Origin: DASSJT01 sp963715025
Lineage (GTDB): Bacteria > Actinomycetota > Actinomycetes > Actinomycetales > Dermatophilaceae
Direction: 5' to 3'
Assembly: GCA_963715025.1 (NCBI GenBank)
Contig: CAVQQQ010000009.1
Location: 682,001-746,000, forward strand
Length of the DNA: 64,000 nt
Position numbers and translations under genes: made by a program. The notes beneath the pieces are model-generated. The model was not told the DNA's origin and did no database searches. It worked only from the letters and a program-made list of their open reading frames with translations. Below, in pieces: positions 27,780-36,317 of this stretch. Numbering within the stretch: position 1 is the first letter of the stretch; the number at the start of each line of letters is the position of its first letter.

Positions 27780-28970
27780 TCAACGCACCCGGATCGAGCT
27801 GGGCGCGATCCAGCCGATCGGGTCGAGCAGCTCGGCGTCTGACTGGGCAGCCGACACCGTCGCGCCCGATGTGAAGGGATTGGCCAGGCAGAGAGAGGCG
27901 GCGCGGCTGTAGCCCATCACGGTCGGGATCAGCACGGACACGGTGGCACCCGGCACCCCGTCCATGAACACCTTCTGCGGCCGCAGGGCGAAGTCATACC
28001 GCTTTCCCCGGCTGAGGTGCGTGAACGTATAGGTGTCCTCGGATCCCACGGCGCTCGGCAGCTCCTGCCAGTCGCCACCGGACTTTCGGTAGCGCAGCAG
28101 CATCCCCGAGCTCCCGGTGGGCTCACGGGTCCAGCTGAGCACCGCACGTCCGGGGTAGGCGCGCACGCAGGGTCGGGGTCCCGGCACATTCCAGGAGTAG
28201 CTGGCTGGCATGCTCGGCAGGGAGGGCAGATGCACCAGCTCGTCGACCGCACGCATCATGTTTCCCGCGATGACTGCCTCGCCCGAGGGGTTGGGATGGG
28301 TGCCGTCGTACGTGTGGATCTTCGGGTCCCAGCCCAGGGTGGTGTGGCCGACAACGATCGGCGAGGACTCGGTCGAGTTCTCACCGACGAAAGCCGCAAG
28401 GCGGCTGTTGAACTCGGCGCTCTCGTCCACCAGTGAGTAGGAGTCGGTCCACGGGTCGTACCGGGTCGGCACCTCGCCCAGGACGAACCGCAGCGCGGGG
28501 GTGACGGCACGGGCCTGCGCCACGAACTCGCGGATGCTCTCGATGGTGTCCTGCGGTGTCGTGAAGAAGACCAGGTCGTTGGTGCCGAGCTGGACCACGA
28601 GGACGTCGGGAGCCGATGCCGCCACCTCGTCGGCGATCTTCGTCCGCTGCGTGTAGTAGCTGTCCCCCCAGAGCGCGGAGTGGTCGCGGTCGGCGAAGGA
28701 GGTGTCGGCGTAGTACTGCGAGCCGGTCGTCTGCTTCACGGGGTTGAAGAGGTCGGTCCGCGTGCCCACCAGCTCCGCAGAAGTGCCCGATTCGGTGAGC
28801 CACTGTCGGAAGCGATACCGCCACGTGTAGTCGCCAGAGGAGCCCTGGCTGATGCTGTCGCCGACGACCAGGTAGCGCGTCGCCTCGACGGTGTGTGCCG
28901 GCGCCGCGCCCGTCAGCAGCGACGCCGCGGCGAGCGCCAATCCCAGCCCCGATGCCAGCAGTCGCCTCAT
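27780..28970 (-). CDS. Secreted SGNH/GDSL hydrolase with C-terminal Fn3-like region
   Basis: 396 residues. A signal peptide (MRRLLASGLGLALAAASLLT, cleavage near APAHT) is followed by the SGNH fold. Block I is LVVGDSISQGSSGDYTWRY (Ser39), block III LVVQLGTNDLVFF (G-x-ND) and block V HTYDGTHPNPSGEAVIAGN (Asp and His). Residues after about 265 (VLSWTREPTGSSGMLLRYRK and on) look like a fibronectin-type III domain. It is an extracellular esterase or deacetylase, perhaps acting on cell-wall sugars or polysaccharides; the substrate is not visible. Confidence 0.88.
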   Translation of the reverse strand: MRRLLASGLGLALAAASLLTGAAPAHTVEATRYLVVGDSISQGSSGDYTWRYRFRQWLTESGTSAELVGTRTDLFNPVKQTTGSQYYADTSFADRDHSALWGDSYYTQRTKIADEVAASAPDVLVVQLGTNDLVFFTTPQDTIESIREFVAQARAVTPALRFVLGEVPTRYDPWTDSYSLVDESAEFNSRLAAFVGENSTESSPIVVGHTTLGWDPKIHTYDGTHPNPSGEAVIAGNMMRAVDELVHLPSLPSMPASYSWNVPGPRPCVRAYPGRAVLSWTREPTGSSGMLLRYRKSGGDWQELPSAVGSEDTYTFTHLSRGKRYDFALRPQKVFMDGVPGATVSVLIPTVMGYSRAASLCLANPFTSGATVSAAQSDAELLDPIGWIAPSSIRVR

Positions 28971-29131
28971 GTCTCTCCCCTGCTACCACCCTGCGGTCGT
29001 CCGCTGCGACCTGCGGCGGGCTTGCCCGGGAAAGAGTAGCGGCACAGGGCCGTGGTATTGCCGCCAAGCGAGCCGCCGGTATGCCGCTCCCGTGTTGCCA
29101 GTGGAACCCAGGCGCCGTCGGCGGGCCTTGC

Positions 29132-29854
29132 TCACACAGGGACAGCGGCCTCGCGGATCAGGCGCACCGCCTCGGGGACGCCACCGTCCCAGGCAGGGCC
29201 ATGGCCCGGGAGTGCCCAGGTGGCGTCGACGGCCTCCACCTTGGCCAGCGACTCCACGGCCTGCGAGGGGTCGAGCGTGAAGGGGGCGGGCTTGGGGCCT
29301 TCGATACCCGTGAGGACGTTGCGCGTGGTCATCTCGTCGCCGAGGAACAGCGCGTCCACCGCCGGCACGTGGACGGCCACGCTGCCGGGCGTGTGGCCGG
29401 GCACGTGGATGATGCGCGGTCGGCCCGGGATGTCGAGGGTCTGGCCGTCGGTGAAGGTCTGGACGCTGGTCACCGGCGGGATCCGCAGCCCGCCGTGGCG
29501 GGCGGAGTACCAGAGGAAGCCCGCGAGAGGCCGGATCTTGACCGGACCCCACCCCGAGTTCGGCTTCTTCACGTCGAGCCGGGCGCGCTCCACGTCGGCC
29601 TCGTGGATGTAGACCGTGACGCCCCGCTCGTCGTGCAGACGCTGGGCGAAGCCGATGTGGTCGGTGTCGCCGTGGGTCAGGACGAGGGCCCTGACGTCGT
29701 CGATGCTGCGGCCCATCGAGGCGAGCTCCGACTCGAGGTAGCTCCAGTAGCCCGGCAGACCGGCGTCGATGACAGTGACGCCGTCGCCGTCCGCGACGAG
29801 ATAGCTGTTGACGAGGTCGGACCCGATGCGGTGCAGGCCGGGCGCGAGTTTCAT
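29132..29854 (-). CDS. MBL-fold metallo-hydrolase under a divergent TetR
   Basis: 240 residues. ALVLTHGDTDHIGFAQRLHD contains the H-G-D-T-D-H metal motif. IIHVPGHTPGSVAVHVP gives the third ligand region, ALFLGDEM the bridging Asp and ALPGHGPAWDGG the last His. Layout is that of glyoxalase-II/quorum-lactonase-like hydrolases. An AGGAG site precedes the ATG. It is divergent from a TetR gene, with an exact nested palindrome between them, so expression is probably induced by a TetR ligand. Substrate unknown (lactone, thioester or similar). Confidence 0.87.
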   Translation of the reverse strand: MKLAPGLHRIGSDLVNSYLVADGDGVTVIDAGLPGYWSYLESELASMGRSIDDVRALVLTHGDTDHIGFAQRLHDERGVTVYIHEADVERARLDVKKPNSGWGPVKIRPLAGFLWYSARHGGLRIPPVTSVQTFTDGQTLDIPGRPRIIHVPGHTPGSVAVHVPAVDALFLGDEMTTRNVLTGIEGPKPAPFTLDPSQAVESLAKVEAVDATWALPGHGPAWDGGVPEAVRLIREAAVPV

Positions 29855-29882
29855 GGCGTTTCTCCTGTTCGGTGCTTGGCTT

Positions 29883-29927
29883 CATGGCTATACTAATTAG
29901 CCTTGAAGGCTAATGTCAATAGCCATG
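29883..29927. promoter_or_regulatory. Nested 45-bp palindromic operator (TetR/MBL gap)
   Basis: Outer arms CATGGCTAT (29883-29891) and ATAGCCATG (29919-29927) are perfect 9-bp inverses. Inner arms ATTAGCC (29896-29902) and GGCTAAT (29908-29914) are perfect 7-bp inverses. Both share the centre at 29905 (TTGAA). The site fills most of the 90-bp gap between divergent start codons. Confidence 0.8.
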
Positions 29928-29944
29928 ACGAAGGAGCTTCGGAC

Positions 29945-30505
29945 ATGCCCGCACCAGCACAGACGTCGGTGGCCGCGGTCGTCATGGCCGGGCGGCGCAT
30001 CCTCGAACAGGATGGCATCGACGGACTGACCATGCAGCGGGTCGCAACGGCGGTGGGAGTGCGAGCCCCCTCCCTCTACAAGCGCTTTGCGGACCGGGAC
30101 GACCTGATCAGGCTGATCCTCGAGGACGTCGCGCGGGAGCTGACCGAAGGCCTCGACACGGCAGCCAGCTCCGGCGAGCCACGGCAGGACCTGCGCGCAC
30201 TGGCCACCGCCTTCCGGGGATTCGCGCATGCCCGGCCAGCGGCATACGCCCTGCTCTTCTCCCCGCGCATCGCGGGTGGCCCGCCCCAGGGAGCGCTCGA
30301 GCGCTCCAGCGACGCGGTCCTGCGCACCGCCTCTGCGCTCGCCGGCCCGGACCAGGCACTCTCTGCGGCCCGGACGGTCGTGGCGTGGGCGCACGGATTC
30401 GTCAGCATGGAGCTGGCAGGCGCCTTCCGGCTCGGCGGCGACGTGGACGAAGCCTGGGAGTTCGGCCTCCGGCGCCTCACGGGCGCGCTCGCGTCCCGCG
30501 ACTGA
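29945..30505 (+). CDS. TetR/AcrR-family repressor
   Basis: 186 residues. The HTH is AGRRILEQDGIDGLTMQRVA, then TAVGVRAPSLYKRFADRDDL, canonical TetR. The rest is the helical ligand-binding/dimer domain (TetR_C, WHG-like subgroup with AHARPAAYALLFSPRI and TVVAWAHGFVSMELAGAFRL). The ATG at 29945 follows AAGGAG. It is divergent from the MBL hydrolase, and the intervening nested palindrome is the expected autoregulatory operator. The ligand is probably the hydrolase's substrate or a precursor (inference). Confidence 0.87.
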   Translation: MPAPAQTSVAAVVMAGRRILEQDGIDGLTMQRVATAVGVRAPSLYKRFADRDDLIRLILEDVARELTEGLDTAASSGEPRQDLRALATAFRGFAHARPAAYALLFSPRIAGGPPQGALERSSDAVLRTASALAGPDQALSAARTVVAWAHGFVSMELAGAFRLGGDVDEAWEFGLRRLTGALASRD

Positions 30506-30568
30506 CCGAAGCCACACCAACCGAGTGATCTCTCAGAATTCACTCAGAAAGGTGCCCCTACGGTTCCT

Positions 30569-30725
30569 GGGTGCTCACATGATCAGTGTCCGCGTCTCGA
30601 AGTACTTGGTGAGCCAGCGGACGGAGGCGTATGCGGCGATGCCGGCTGCGAGCGCACCCACCACGACCCCGTTCGCTGTCTACTGCCTCGCCGCGGGCAC
30701 GTTCTGCATCTTCCGCTTCGCCTGA
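30569..30725. pseudogene. Undecaprenyl-diphosphatase (UppP) C-terminal remnant carrying an internal inversion
   Basis: The plus strand at 30660-30725 reads TTTPFAVYCLAAGTFCIFRF and stop, the C-terminus of UppP/BacA-type phosphatases. The expected preceding segment, VVVGALAAGIAAYASVRWLT then KYFETRTLIM, is present but on the minus strand (30577-30669). Re-inverting it would restore a continuous …YFETRTL-TPFAVYCLAAG… sequence. GGGTGC (30569-30574) and GCACCC (30654-30659) flank the inverted block as 6-bp inverted repeats. The rest of the gene is absent. Confidence 0.5.
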
Positions 30726-30768
30726 TCCATCGACGGCGAAGGCCGGCACCACAACGGCGTCCGGTCCT

Positions 30769-32103
30769 TCAGGCGTCTGAGTCCGATGCGATCCAGTCGA
30801 GGGCGACCGCAGCCGACCAGGACTGGTCGAGGCTGCCCAGCGGGTCGCCGGTCGTCGGCTCGTAGTACTCGCCGAACCGCAGGTCGCCCAGCTGGGCCAG
30901 ACCCTGCTCTCGCCACTGCCGGGCCACGTCGACTTTGCCGTGATGCTCGACCGCCCACCAGAACAGCCAGTTCATGACCGGCCAGATGGGACCCCTCCAG
31001 TAGGCCCTGGGGCGGTAGCCGGGGTCGTCCGGCGAGAGCGTCGGCGGGAGCCCGAAGCGCAGGTCAGGATGGCCGGCCCAACGTGGTCCGGTGATGATCG
31101 CCAGCTGGCGCTGGACGAGGCTGTCATCGCCGCCACCGAGGAGGGCTGAGAAGGAGGCCAGCGACTGTGCGGGGCTCCACTCGCCACGGCGGGCGTCCCA
31201 GTCACGGCACAGGCCGGTTTCCGGGTCGACCGTGGACCGCACGGCCACAGCTGCACGGTCGGCAATCGCGTCCTGGCCGGCCACGGCCCCGTCGAGCCCG
31301 AGCCGGCGCCCCATGGCGGCGAGCTCCTCCGCCGACGCGGCCAGCACCGCGGTCATGAAGACATCGCCCATGCGAAAGTCGATCACGTCGGCGACCCGGG
31401 CGTCGTCGTAGCCGACGGATCGCATCTGCGCGACCAGGTGCAGGTAGCGCTGGTACTCGGCGTCCGTCGGGCGCTGCGAGGCGTCAGAGACGACAGAGAC
31501 GTCGTGCCGGCGGAGCTCGGTCCCCTGCCCGGCGGCAACGGCGGCGTAGGCCGCGTCCCAGCGAGGCGAGTTGTCCATGCCGGACTCCCAGCCGTGGTGG
31601 ATCTCGACCAGCCCCGTGTCGTCCGGGTTACGAGCCGAGGCCAGCCAGCGGTGCCAGGCTGCGAGACGCGGCGCCGCTTGGCGGGCGAAATCGCGCGCCT
31701 CGTCCGCGGCCGACCCACCGGCCCGCTCGGCGATCTCGAGCACCCGACCGAGGGCCAGTGCATGGACCGGAGGCTGGCAGATCCCGCTGGTCTGGAGGTT
31801 GGGTGGTTTGGCCGCCACCTCGTCGGTGCCCCAGACCTCGGGGCCGGGGAAGTAGTCCGTGCCGGAGGAGAAGACGATGTGCGGGATCATCCCGGTCGAC
31901 CACTGGGCAGCGAGCAGGCTGCGCAGCTCCGTGAGGGCGCGAGGCACCGACATCCGGGCCAAGCCGATGGCGATGAATGCGGCATCCCACGACCACTGAT
32001 GGGGGTATAGCCGGGGTGCCGCAGCGACCATGGCGCCGAGATCGTTCCGCTCGAGGACCCGGCGGGCGGCCCTATCGATGCGGCCCGTCTCTCGCTGGTT
32101 CAT
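30769..32103 (-). CDS. GH63-type glycoside hydrolase, probable glucosylglycerate hydrolase
   Basis: 444 residues, cytosolic (no signal peptide). An (alpha/alpha)6-barrel enzyme: LYPHQWSWDAAFIAIGLARM, HIVFSSGTDYFPGPEVWGTD, SGICQPPVHALALGRVLEIA, EIHHGWESGMDNSPRWDAAY (catalytic E-S-G-MDNSPRWD motif) and PRAYWRGPIWPVMNWLFWWA. Size and motifs match the GH63 glucosylglycerate hydrolases of mycobacteria, which release glucose from the compatible solute glucosylglycerate during nitrogen recovery. Other GH63-like trehalase or mannosylglycerate hydrolase activities are possible. Confidence 0.8.
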   Translation of the reverse strand: MNQRETGRIDRAARRVLERNDLGAMVAAAPRLYPHQWSWDAAFIAIGLARMSVPRALTELRSLLAAQWSTGMIPHIVFSSGTDYFPGPEVWGTDEVAAKPPNLQTSGICQPPVHALALGRVLEIAERAGGSAADEARDFARQAAPRLAAWHRWLASARNPDDTGLVEIHHGWESGMDNSPRWDAAYAAVAAGQGTELRRHDVSVVSDASQRPTDAEYQRYLHLVAQMRSVGYDDARVADVIDFRMGDVFMTAVLAASAEELAAMGRRLGLDGAVAGQDAIADRAAVAVRSTVDPETGLCRDWDARRGEWSPAQSLASFSALLGGGDDSLVQRQLAIITGPRWAGHPDLRFGLPPTLSPDDPGYRPRAYWRGPIWPVMNWLFWWAVEHHGKVDVARQWREQGLAQLGDLRFGEYYEPTTGDPLGSLDQSWSAAVALDWIASDSDA

Positions 32104-32211
32104 GACCCGATTCTGCTCCCCGAGGTCCTGAAGGCTCCTGGCGTGATCAGAGCCCAGATCGGCGAGGCGTGTCTCCGGCTAAGCACGCACGAGAACGACA
32201 TGCCAAGACGG

Positions 32212-32856
32212 TCATCTCTGTGCGCGTGCGTGGCTCCTATGGTCGAAGTCGACCCGCATGACCACTCGCCGGACGGTGGGGTGGCTGACCTGGTGGAAGC
32301 CCGCGTCCTCGAAGGCTTGACGGGCTCCCACGTGCACTTCGCCCCAGGTGATCTCCCTGCCCGGCTGGGTGATCATCGGGTAGGCCTCGAGCGCCCGGGC
32401 GCCGCGCTCGCGGGCGAAGTCGATCGTGGCCCGGGCGAGGGGGTACATGAGGCCGCGTCCTCGGTAGCCCTTGCGGACCACGAAGCAGGTCACCGCCCAG
32501 ATGCCGTCGTCGTCCTTGTCCTCGTCCCGGCCGCTCCAGGGGACGGGAGAATTGCGCAGCTTGGGGTATGCCGTCCGGGGCTCGACCGCGACCCAGCCCG
32601 CAGGTTCGTCGCCGACGTAGGCGACCAGCCCGCTGGTGGCGGCGGCGTTCGGGTCGCCGCAGGCGGTCTGAGCCCGGAGCATTGCGGTCCGCTCCTCCTG
32701 CGTGGAGTCGCGCCAGATCCATCCGGGGACCTTGAACCGCTGGCACTGGCACTGGTGCGGATAGTCGGCGGTGCCGAAGACCGCGATCAGGTCATCCCAC
32801 GACGCCTGGCTGGCGGGCACGATGGTCAGTTGCTCGGCGGGGATCGGCACCTCCAT
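32212..32856 (-). CDS. GNAT-family N-acetyltransferase
   Basis: 214 residues. The acetyl-CoA binding motif is VRKGYRGRGLMYPLARATID (R-x-x-G-x-G/A type), preceded by beta strand DDGIWAVTCFVV. The N-terminal part has a CQCQRFKVPGWIWRDSTQEE cysteine-containing segment found in a GNAT subgroup. Substrate unknown. It is downstream of and in the same direction as the epoxide hydrolase, separated by about 50 bp. Confidence 0.83.
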   Translation of the reverse strand: MEVPIPAEQLTIVPASQASWDDLIAVFGTADYPHQCQCQRFKVPGWIWRDSTQEERTAMLRAQTACGDPNAAATSGLVAYVGDEPAGWVAVEPRTAYPKLRNSPVPWSGRDEDKDDDGIWAVTCFVVRKGYRGRGLMYPLARATIDFARERGARALEAYPMITQPGREITWGEVHVGARQAFEDAGFHQVSHPTVRRVVMRVDFDHRSHARAQR

Positions 32857-32907
32857 ACCGCTAGGTTGCCGTACGCGGACAGGAACCGCGCGGGCCTAGT
32901 ATCTCCG

Positions 32908-34032
32908 TCACTGCAGCGGTCCGAAGAACACCTGCAGGTCCGCTGCCAGCTGGGTCGGGGCCTCCATCGCCGGGAAGTGCTTGCCACGCTCGAACTCAGT
33001 CCAGTGTGCGTCCGGGGGCGCCGGGACCAGTCTGCGCACCGTCTCGTCCGCGCCGAAGACCGCAAACCCCTGGGGTACCGCCGGCGGCGCTCCCCAGTCC
33101 GATGAGTGCGCCTGTTCGTACAGGGTGTGCGCTGCGGTAGCGCCGGAGCCGGTGAACCAATACAGGCTGACCGTGGTGAGGAGCTGGTCACGGTCGATCG
33201 GCAGGTCTGTCCACGCCTCGAACTTCTCCGCTATCCAGGCGAGCTGCAGCAGCGGCGAGTCGACCAAGCCGTAGCCGATGGTCTGCGGCCGGCTGTTCTG
33301 GATCGCCAGATAGCCGGAGCCCTCCTTCGTGAACTCGTTCATTCGGTGCAGGATCACCTTGTCGACGGGGTCGTTCTCGTCGAGCCGTTCGGCCATGCCG
33401 GGGAAGAAGGTGGCCACGTTCGCGGCAGTCAGGGGGTCGGTCACCACGTGTACGCCGATCACGTGAGTGCCGTCCAGGCTGGCAACCATGCCGGATACGC
33501 CGCCGCCGATGTCGCCGCCGTGCACGCCGTACCGGTCGTAGCCGAGTCGGCGCATCAGCTCGATCCAGGCACGCGCGGTGCGGCCCATCGACCATCCGGT
33601 GGCGCTCAGCGGGGTTGAGAAGGCGTAGCCGGGCAGGGACGGCGCGATGATGTGGAATGCCCGACCGTCGGCCGGGTTGACCAGCGGCTCGATGAGGTTG
33701 AGGAACTCTGCGACGGAGCTCGGGAAGCCGTGCGTGATGAGCAGCGGCTTGGCGTCGGGCTGGTCGGACTTGACGTGCAGGAAGTGGATGCGCTGGCCGT
33801 CAATTTCGGTCGTGAACTGGGGGTACTGGTTCAGCGTCGCCTCCTGGGCGCGCCAGTCGTGCCGCGTGCGCCAGTACTCGGCGAGCTCCTTGAGGTACCC
33901 CAGCGGTACGCCGCGGGCCCACCCCACGTCGGGCAACTCGCCAGGCCAGCGAGCGCCGGCGAGTCGGGTGTGCAGGTAGTCGAGGTCGGCCTCGGGGATC
34001 TCGATGCGGAAGGGGTGGATCTCGTGGCTCAT
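32908..34032 (-). CDS. Epoxide hydrolase with EHN N-terminal domain
   Basis: 374 residues. An EHN domain (IHPFRIEIPEADLDYLHTRL, then ELAEYWRTRHDWRAQEATLN) precedes an alpha/beta-hydrolase core. HGFPSSVAEFLNLIEPLV gives the HGxP oxyanion motif and YGVHGGDIGGGVSGMVASLD the nucleophilic Asp. ERGKHFPAMEAPTQLAADL carries the catalytic His. This is the microsomal-type bacterial epoxide hydrolase family; it opens epoxides to diols in the cytosol. ATG 34032 follows AAGGAG. The divergent YafY-type regulator and a 10-bp-arm palindrome between them suggest inducible detoxification. Confidence 0.88.
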   Translation of the reverse strand: MSHEIHPFRIEIPEADLDYLHTRLAGARWPGELPDVGWARGVPLGYLKELAEYWRTRHDWRAQEATLNQYPQFTTEIDGQRIHFLHVKSDQPDAKPLLITHGFPSSVAEFLNLIEPLVNPADGRAFHIIAPSLPGYAFSTPLSATGWSMGRTARAWIELMRRLGYDRYGVHGGDIGGGVSGMVASLDGTHVIGVHVVTDPLTAANVATFFPGMAERLDENDPVDKVILHRMNEFTKEGSGYLAIQNSRPQTIGYGLVDSPLLQLAWIAEKFEAWTDLPIDRDQLLTTVSLYWFTGSGATAAHTLYEQAHSSDWGAPPAVPQGFAVFGADETVRRLVPAPPDAHWTEFERGKHFPAMEAPTQLAADLQVFFGPLQ

Positions 34033-34135
34033 CGCGCTTCTCCTTGTGACGGACCGGCACCGGGCCGGCATCTAACGCTCGTGAACGGGTTTTGGGCCGG
34101 GCCTTCGGCCGGAAGCTCTCGCGCTCACAAGGAGA

Positions 34136-34171
34136 ATCTAGGAACAATAGCGGCACGTTTCGTTCCTAGAT
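34136..34171. promoter_or_regulatory. Palindromic operator upstream of the YafY regulator
   Basis: ATCTAGGAAC (34136-34145) and GTTCCTAGAT (34162-34171) are perfect 10-bp inverses with a 16-bp spacer, ending 19 bp before the regulator's ATG. A second inverse pair, TTCTCCTTGTGA (34038-34049) and TCACAAGGAGAA (34125-34136), spans the gap. Confidence 0.65.
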
Positions 34172-34190
34172 ATCGGGACAGGATCGAAGG

Positions 34191-35166
34191 ATGCTGGAAA
34201 CCTCGGCGCGGCTGCTGCGCCTGCTATCCGTGCTGCAGACGCGGCGCGACTGGACCGGCGGCGAGCTCGCAACCCGACTCGGCGTCAGCACCCGCACCAT
34301 CCGAAAGGACATGGACCGGCTGCGCGGACTCGGCTATCCGGTCGAGGCGCGACCGGGCGTGGCCGGCGGGTACCGGCTCGGCGCCGGCGGCACACTGCCG
34401 CCGCTGCTGCTCGATGACGAGGAGGCGGTGGCGGTCGCGGTCGGGCTGCGCACCGCCGCGAGCGGCTCCATCGCCGGCATCGAGGAGACCTCTGTGCGTG
34501 CGCTGGCGAAGCTGCAGCAGGTCCTTCCGTCGCGGCTGCGCCACCGGGTCAGCGCCTTCCAGTCGCACACGCTGCCGATGCCATCGCGGGGCCCGCAGGT
34601 GGATATGGACGTGCTGACCCGTGATCGCCAGCGCGTGTCGAGACCATGAGCGGCTGCGGTTCGAGTACCAGGCCCATTCGGGGGCTACCAGTCGGCGCTC
34701 GGTGGAGCCGCACCGCCTTCTCAACGACCGGCGACGCTGGTACTTATTGGCCTGGGACGTGGATCGAGACGCCTGGCGTACCTTCCGGGTCGACCGGATC
34801 GAGCTGCGGACTCCGACCGGGGCCCGCTTCACCCCGCGTCCGCTGCCATCCGACGACGAGGTGGCGGCTCAGGTGGCACGTGGGGTCGGCGAGGCAACCT
34901 GGCGGTACCGGGCACGCGTGATCGTGCATGCGCCCGCGTCGTACGTGCAGGCTCGGCTGCCGATCCCGGTGAGCGTCGAGCCGCTTGCCCACGACCGGTG
35001 CGCCTTCGAGCCCGGCTCAGACCATCCAGAGACGCTTGCGCTCTATCTGGGAATGCTGGACGCGGACTTCGAGGTCGTGGACTCGCCGGAGCTCATGGAC
35101 GCGCTGCGCAAGCTCGCGGGGCGATATCAGCGCGCCGTGGACACCAGCCAGCAGGCATCCGGCTAG
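34191..35166 (+). pseudogene. YafY-type HTH-WYL regulator, frameshifted by one base
   Basis: The N-terminal HTH_11 domain is intact (TARLLRLLSVLQTRRDW-like start, then GGELATRLGVSTRTIRKDMD). It runs in the first frame to …VDMDVLT at about 34618. There ACCCGTG reads R-D-R, but with one C fewer it would read T-V-I-A and join the second frame (IASACRDHERLRFEYQAHSG), which holds a complete WYL domain (RRRWYLLAWDVDRDAWRTFR) to 35166. A repaired protein would be about 324 residues, normal for the family. The extra C lies in a short C run, so a sequencing or assembly slip is plausible. It is divergent from the epoxide hydrolase. Confidence 0.8.
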
Positions 35167-35281
35167 CGGCTCCGTGTCCGACTCGAGGGGACCCCAGACT
35201 TGGCGCGATCGCGAGGGACTGGGCGAGTGCTGGGAAAGAAGCCAGCGGGTATGCCGGCCCGCCTCATGCAGTCGTCGGCCG

Positions 35282-36037
35282 CTACTGGTTGGCGAAGGCC
35301 GCCTGGGCGACCGGGTGGGAGTCGGGAAGGACGAGGTGACCTCCAGCCTGTTCGGCTTGGAGCTTCTGCCGGCCGAGGGGAGTGTGCGGGTCTGCCCATG
35401 CCACCTTCACGGCTTTGTTTCCACTGCCGCGCCGGTCTACGGGTGTGACGGCGACCGGGTTGCCCTCTGAGTCGGTGACGAACAGGTTGAAGTCGTCGTA
35501 CTTGAAGGACTCGATGTCGATGATGGGCTTCGGGTAGTGGTGGTAGCCGGCCGCGTGCGGGAGCACGCCGGTGTGTACCCCCGCGGGCAGTGCCACCGAG
35601 GCGTTGAAGATGCCGTCGGTCCAGGCGGCGACCTGGTCCGCGTTGGTGATCGGGGTGGAGAGGAGGGCGCTGGCGTCGTGGTATCCCAGCGCCTCGTAGG
35701 CGGCGACGGTGTCGGGGAATGCCGCGACCAGGCGATTGGCCTGCTGCCGGAGCAGGTCGACCTTGGCGGGGTCGGCGCAGAACTGCGCTGACCACTCGAT
35801 GCCGGCGAAGCCGAAGACGAGGAGCCAGCCCGTGGCGTCCTTGAGCCAGATCCCACCGCCGTGGTGGTCCTGGTAGGGCGGGCTGCCAAACCACCAGGGT
35901 TGGCTCTGCTGGACGAGCTTGACCATCAGGGATCTGCTCCGGACGTACTCCGGGCTGTCGGTGCGTCCGGGATGGTCACCCACCTCGATGGTCCACGGCT
36001 GGTCCTCGTGCTCGGTGTGGACAGCGGAGTTCGTCAT
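35282..36037 (-). CDS. Conserved protein of unknown function (DUF6424-like, tentative)
   Basis: 251 residues, no signal peptide or TM helix. Recognisable stretches: EDQPWTIEVGDHPGRTDSPE, PPYQDHHGGGIWLKDATGWL and FAGIEWSAQFCADPAKVDLL. These resemble a family I believe is catalogued as DUF6424, found in actinobacteria without known function. The histidine pair in QDHHGGG could bind metal but nothing proves it. The ATG at 36037 follows AAGGGGA. It is divergent from the PIG-L-OsmC gene, with a CsoR/CstR-like operator between them that lies nearer the fusion gene. Confidence 0.6.
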   Translation of the reverse strand: MTNSAVHTEHEDQPWTIEVGDHPGRTDSPEYVRSRSLMVKLVQQSQPWWFGSPPYQDHHGGGIWLKDATGWLLVFGFAGIEWSAQFCADPAKVDLLRQQANRLVAAFPDTVAAYEALGYHDASALLSTPITNADQVAAWTDGIFNASVALPAGVHTGVLPHAAGYHHYPKPIIDIESFKYDDFNLFVTDSEGNPVAVTPVDRRGSGNKAVKVAWADPHTPLGRQKLQAEQAGGHLVLPDSHPVAQAAFANQ

Positions 36038-36237
36038 GGCGGTTGGTCCCCTTGCGGAACGGGCGGGAGGTGACGTCAGGCCAAACGTAAGTTGCGCGCT
36101 GTTGTCGTGCCGTTGGATCGACGCAACTCCCAGCAAGTTGTCAGCATGGATCCCTCGTCGCCGTCGCCTGTTGTCGATGGCGGCACGCCGGCTCGTGCGG
36201 CCGATGGGCGATACGGGACCTTGGTCCTCACTGAGAA

Positions 36238-36253
36238 ATACCCCTAAGGGTAT
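36238..36253. promoter_or_regulatory. CsoR/CstR-type operator before the PIG-L-OsmC fusion
   Basis: ATACCCCTAAGGGTAT is a near-perfect palindrome (ATACCC…GGGTAT) of the form bound by DUF156 repressors such as CsoR (copper) or CstR (persulfide). It lies 65-80 bp before the ATG at 36318, where a promoter would be. No DUF156 gene is in the window. Confidence 0.6.
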
Positions 36254-36317
36254 GTTGGTGAGCATCCACTAGGACCTCGCCGTGGCGGGGCCACCACGGG
36301 GCGAAGGGGAGTACGAG

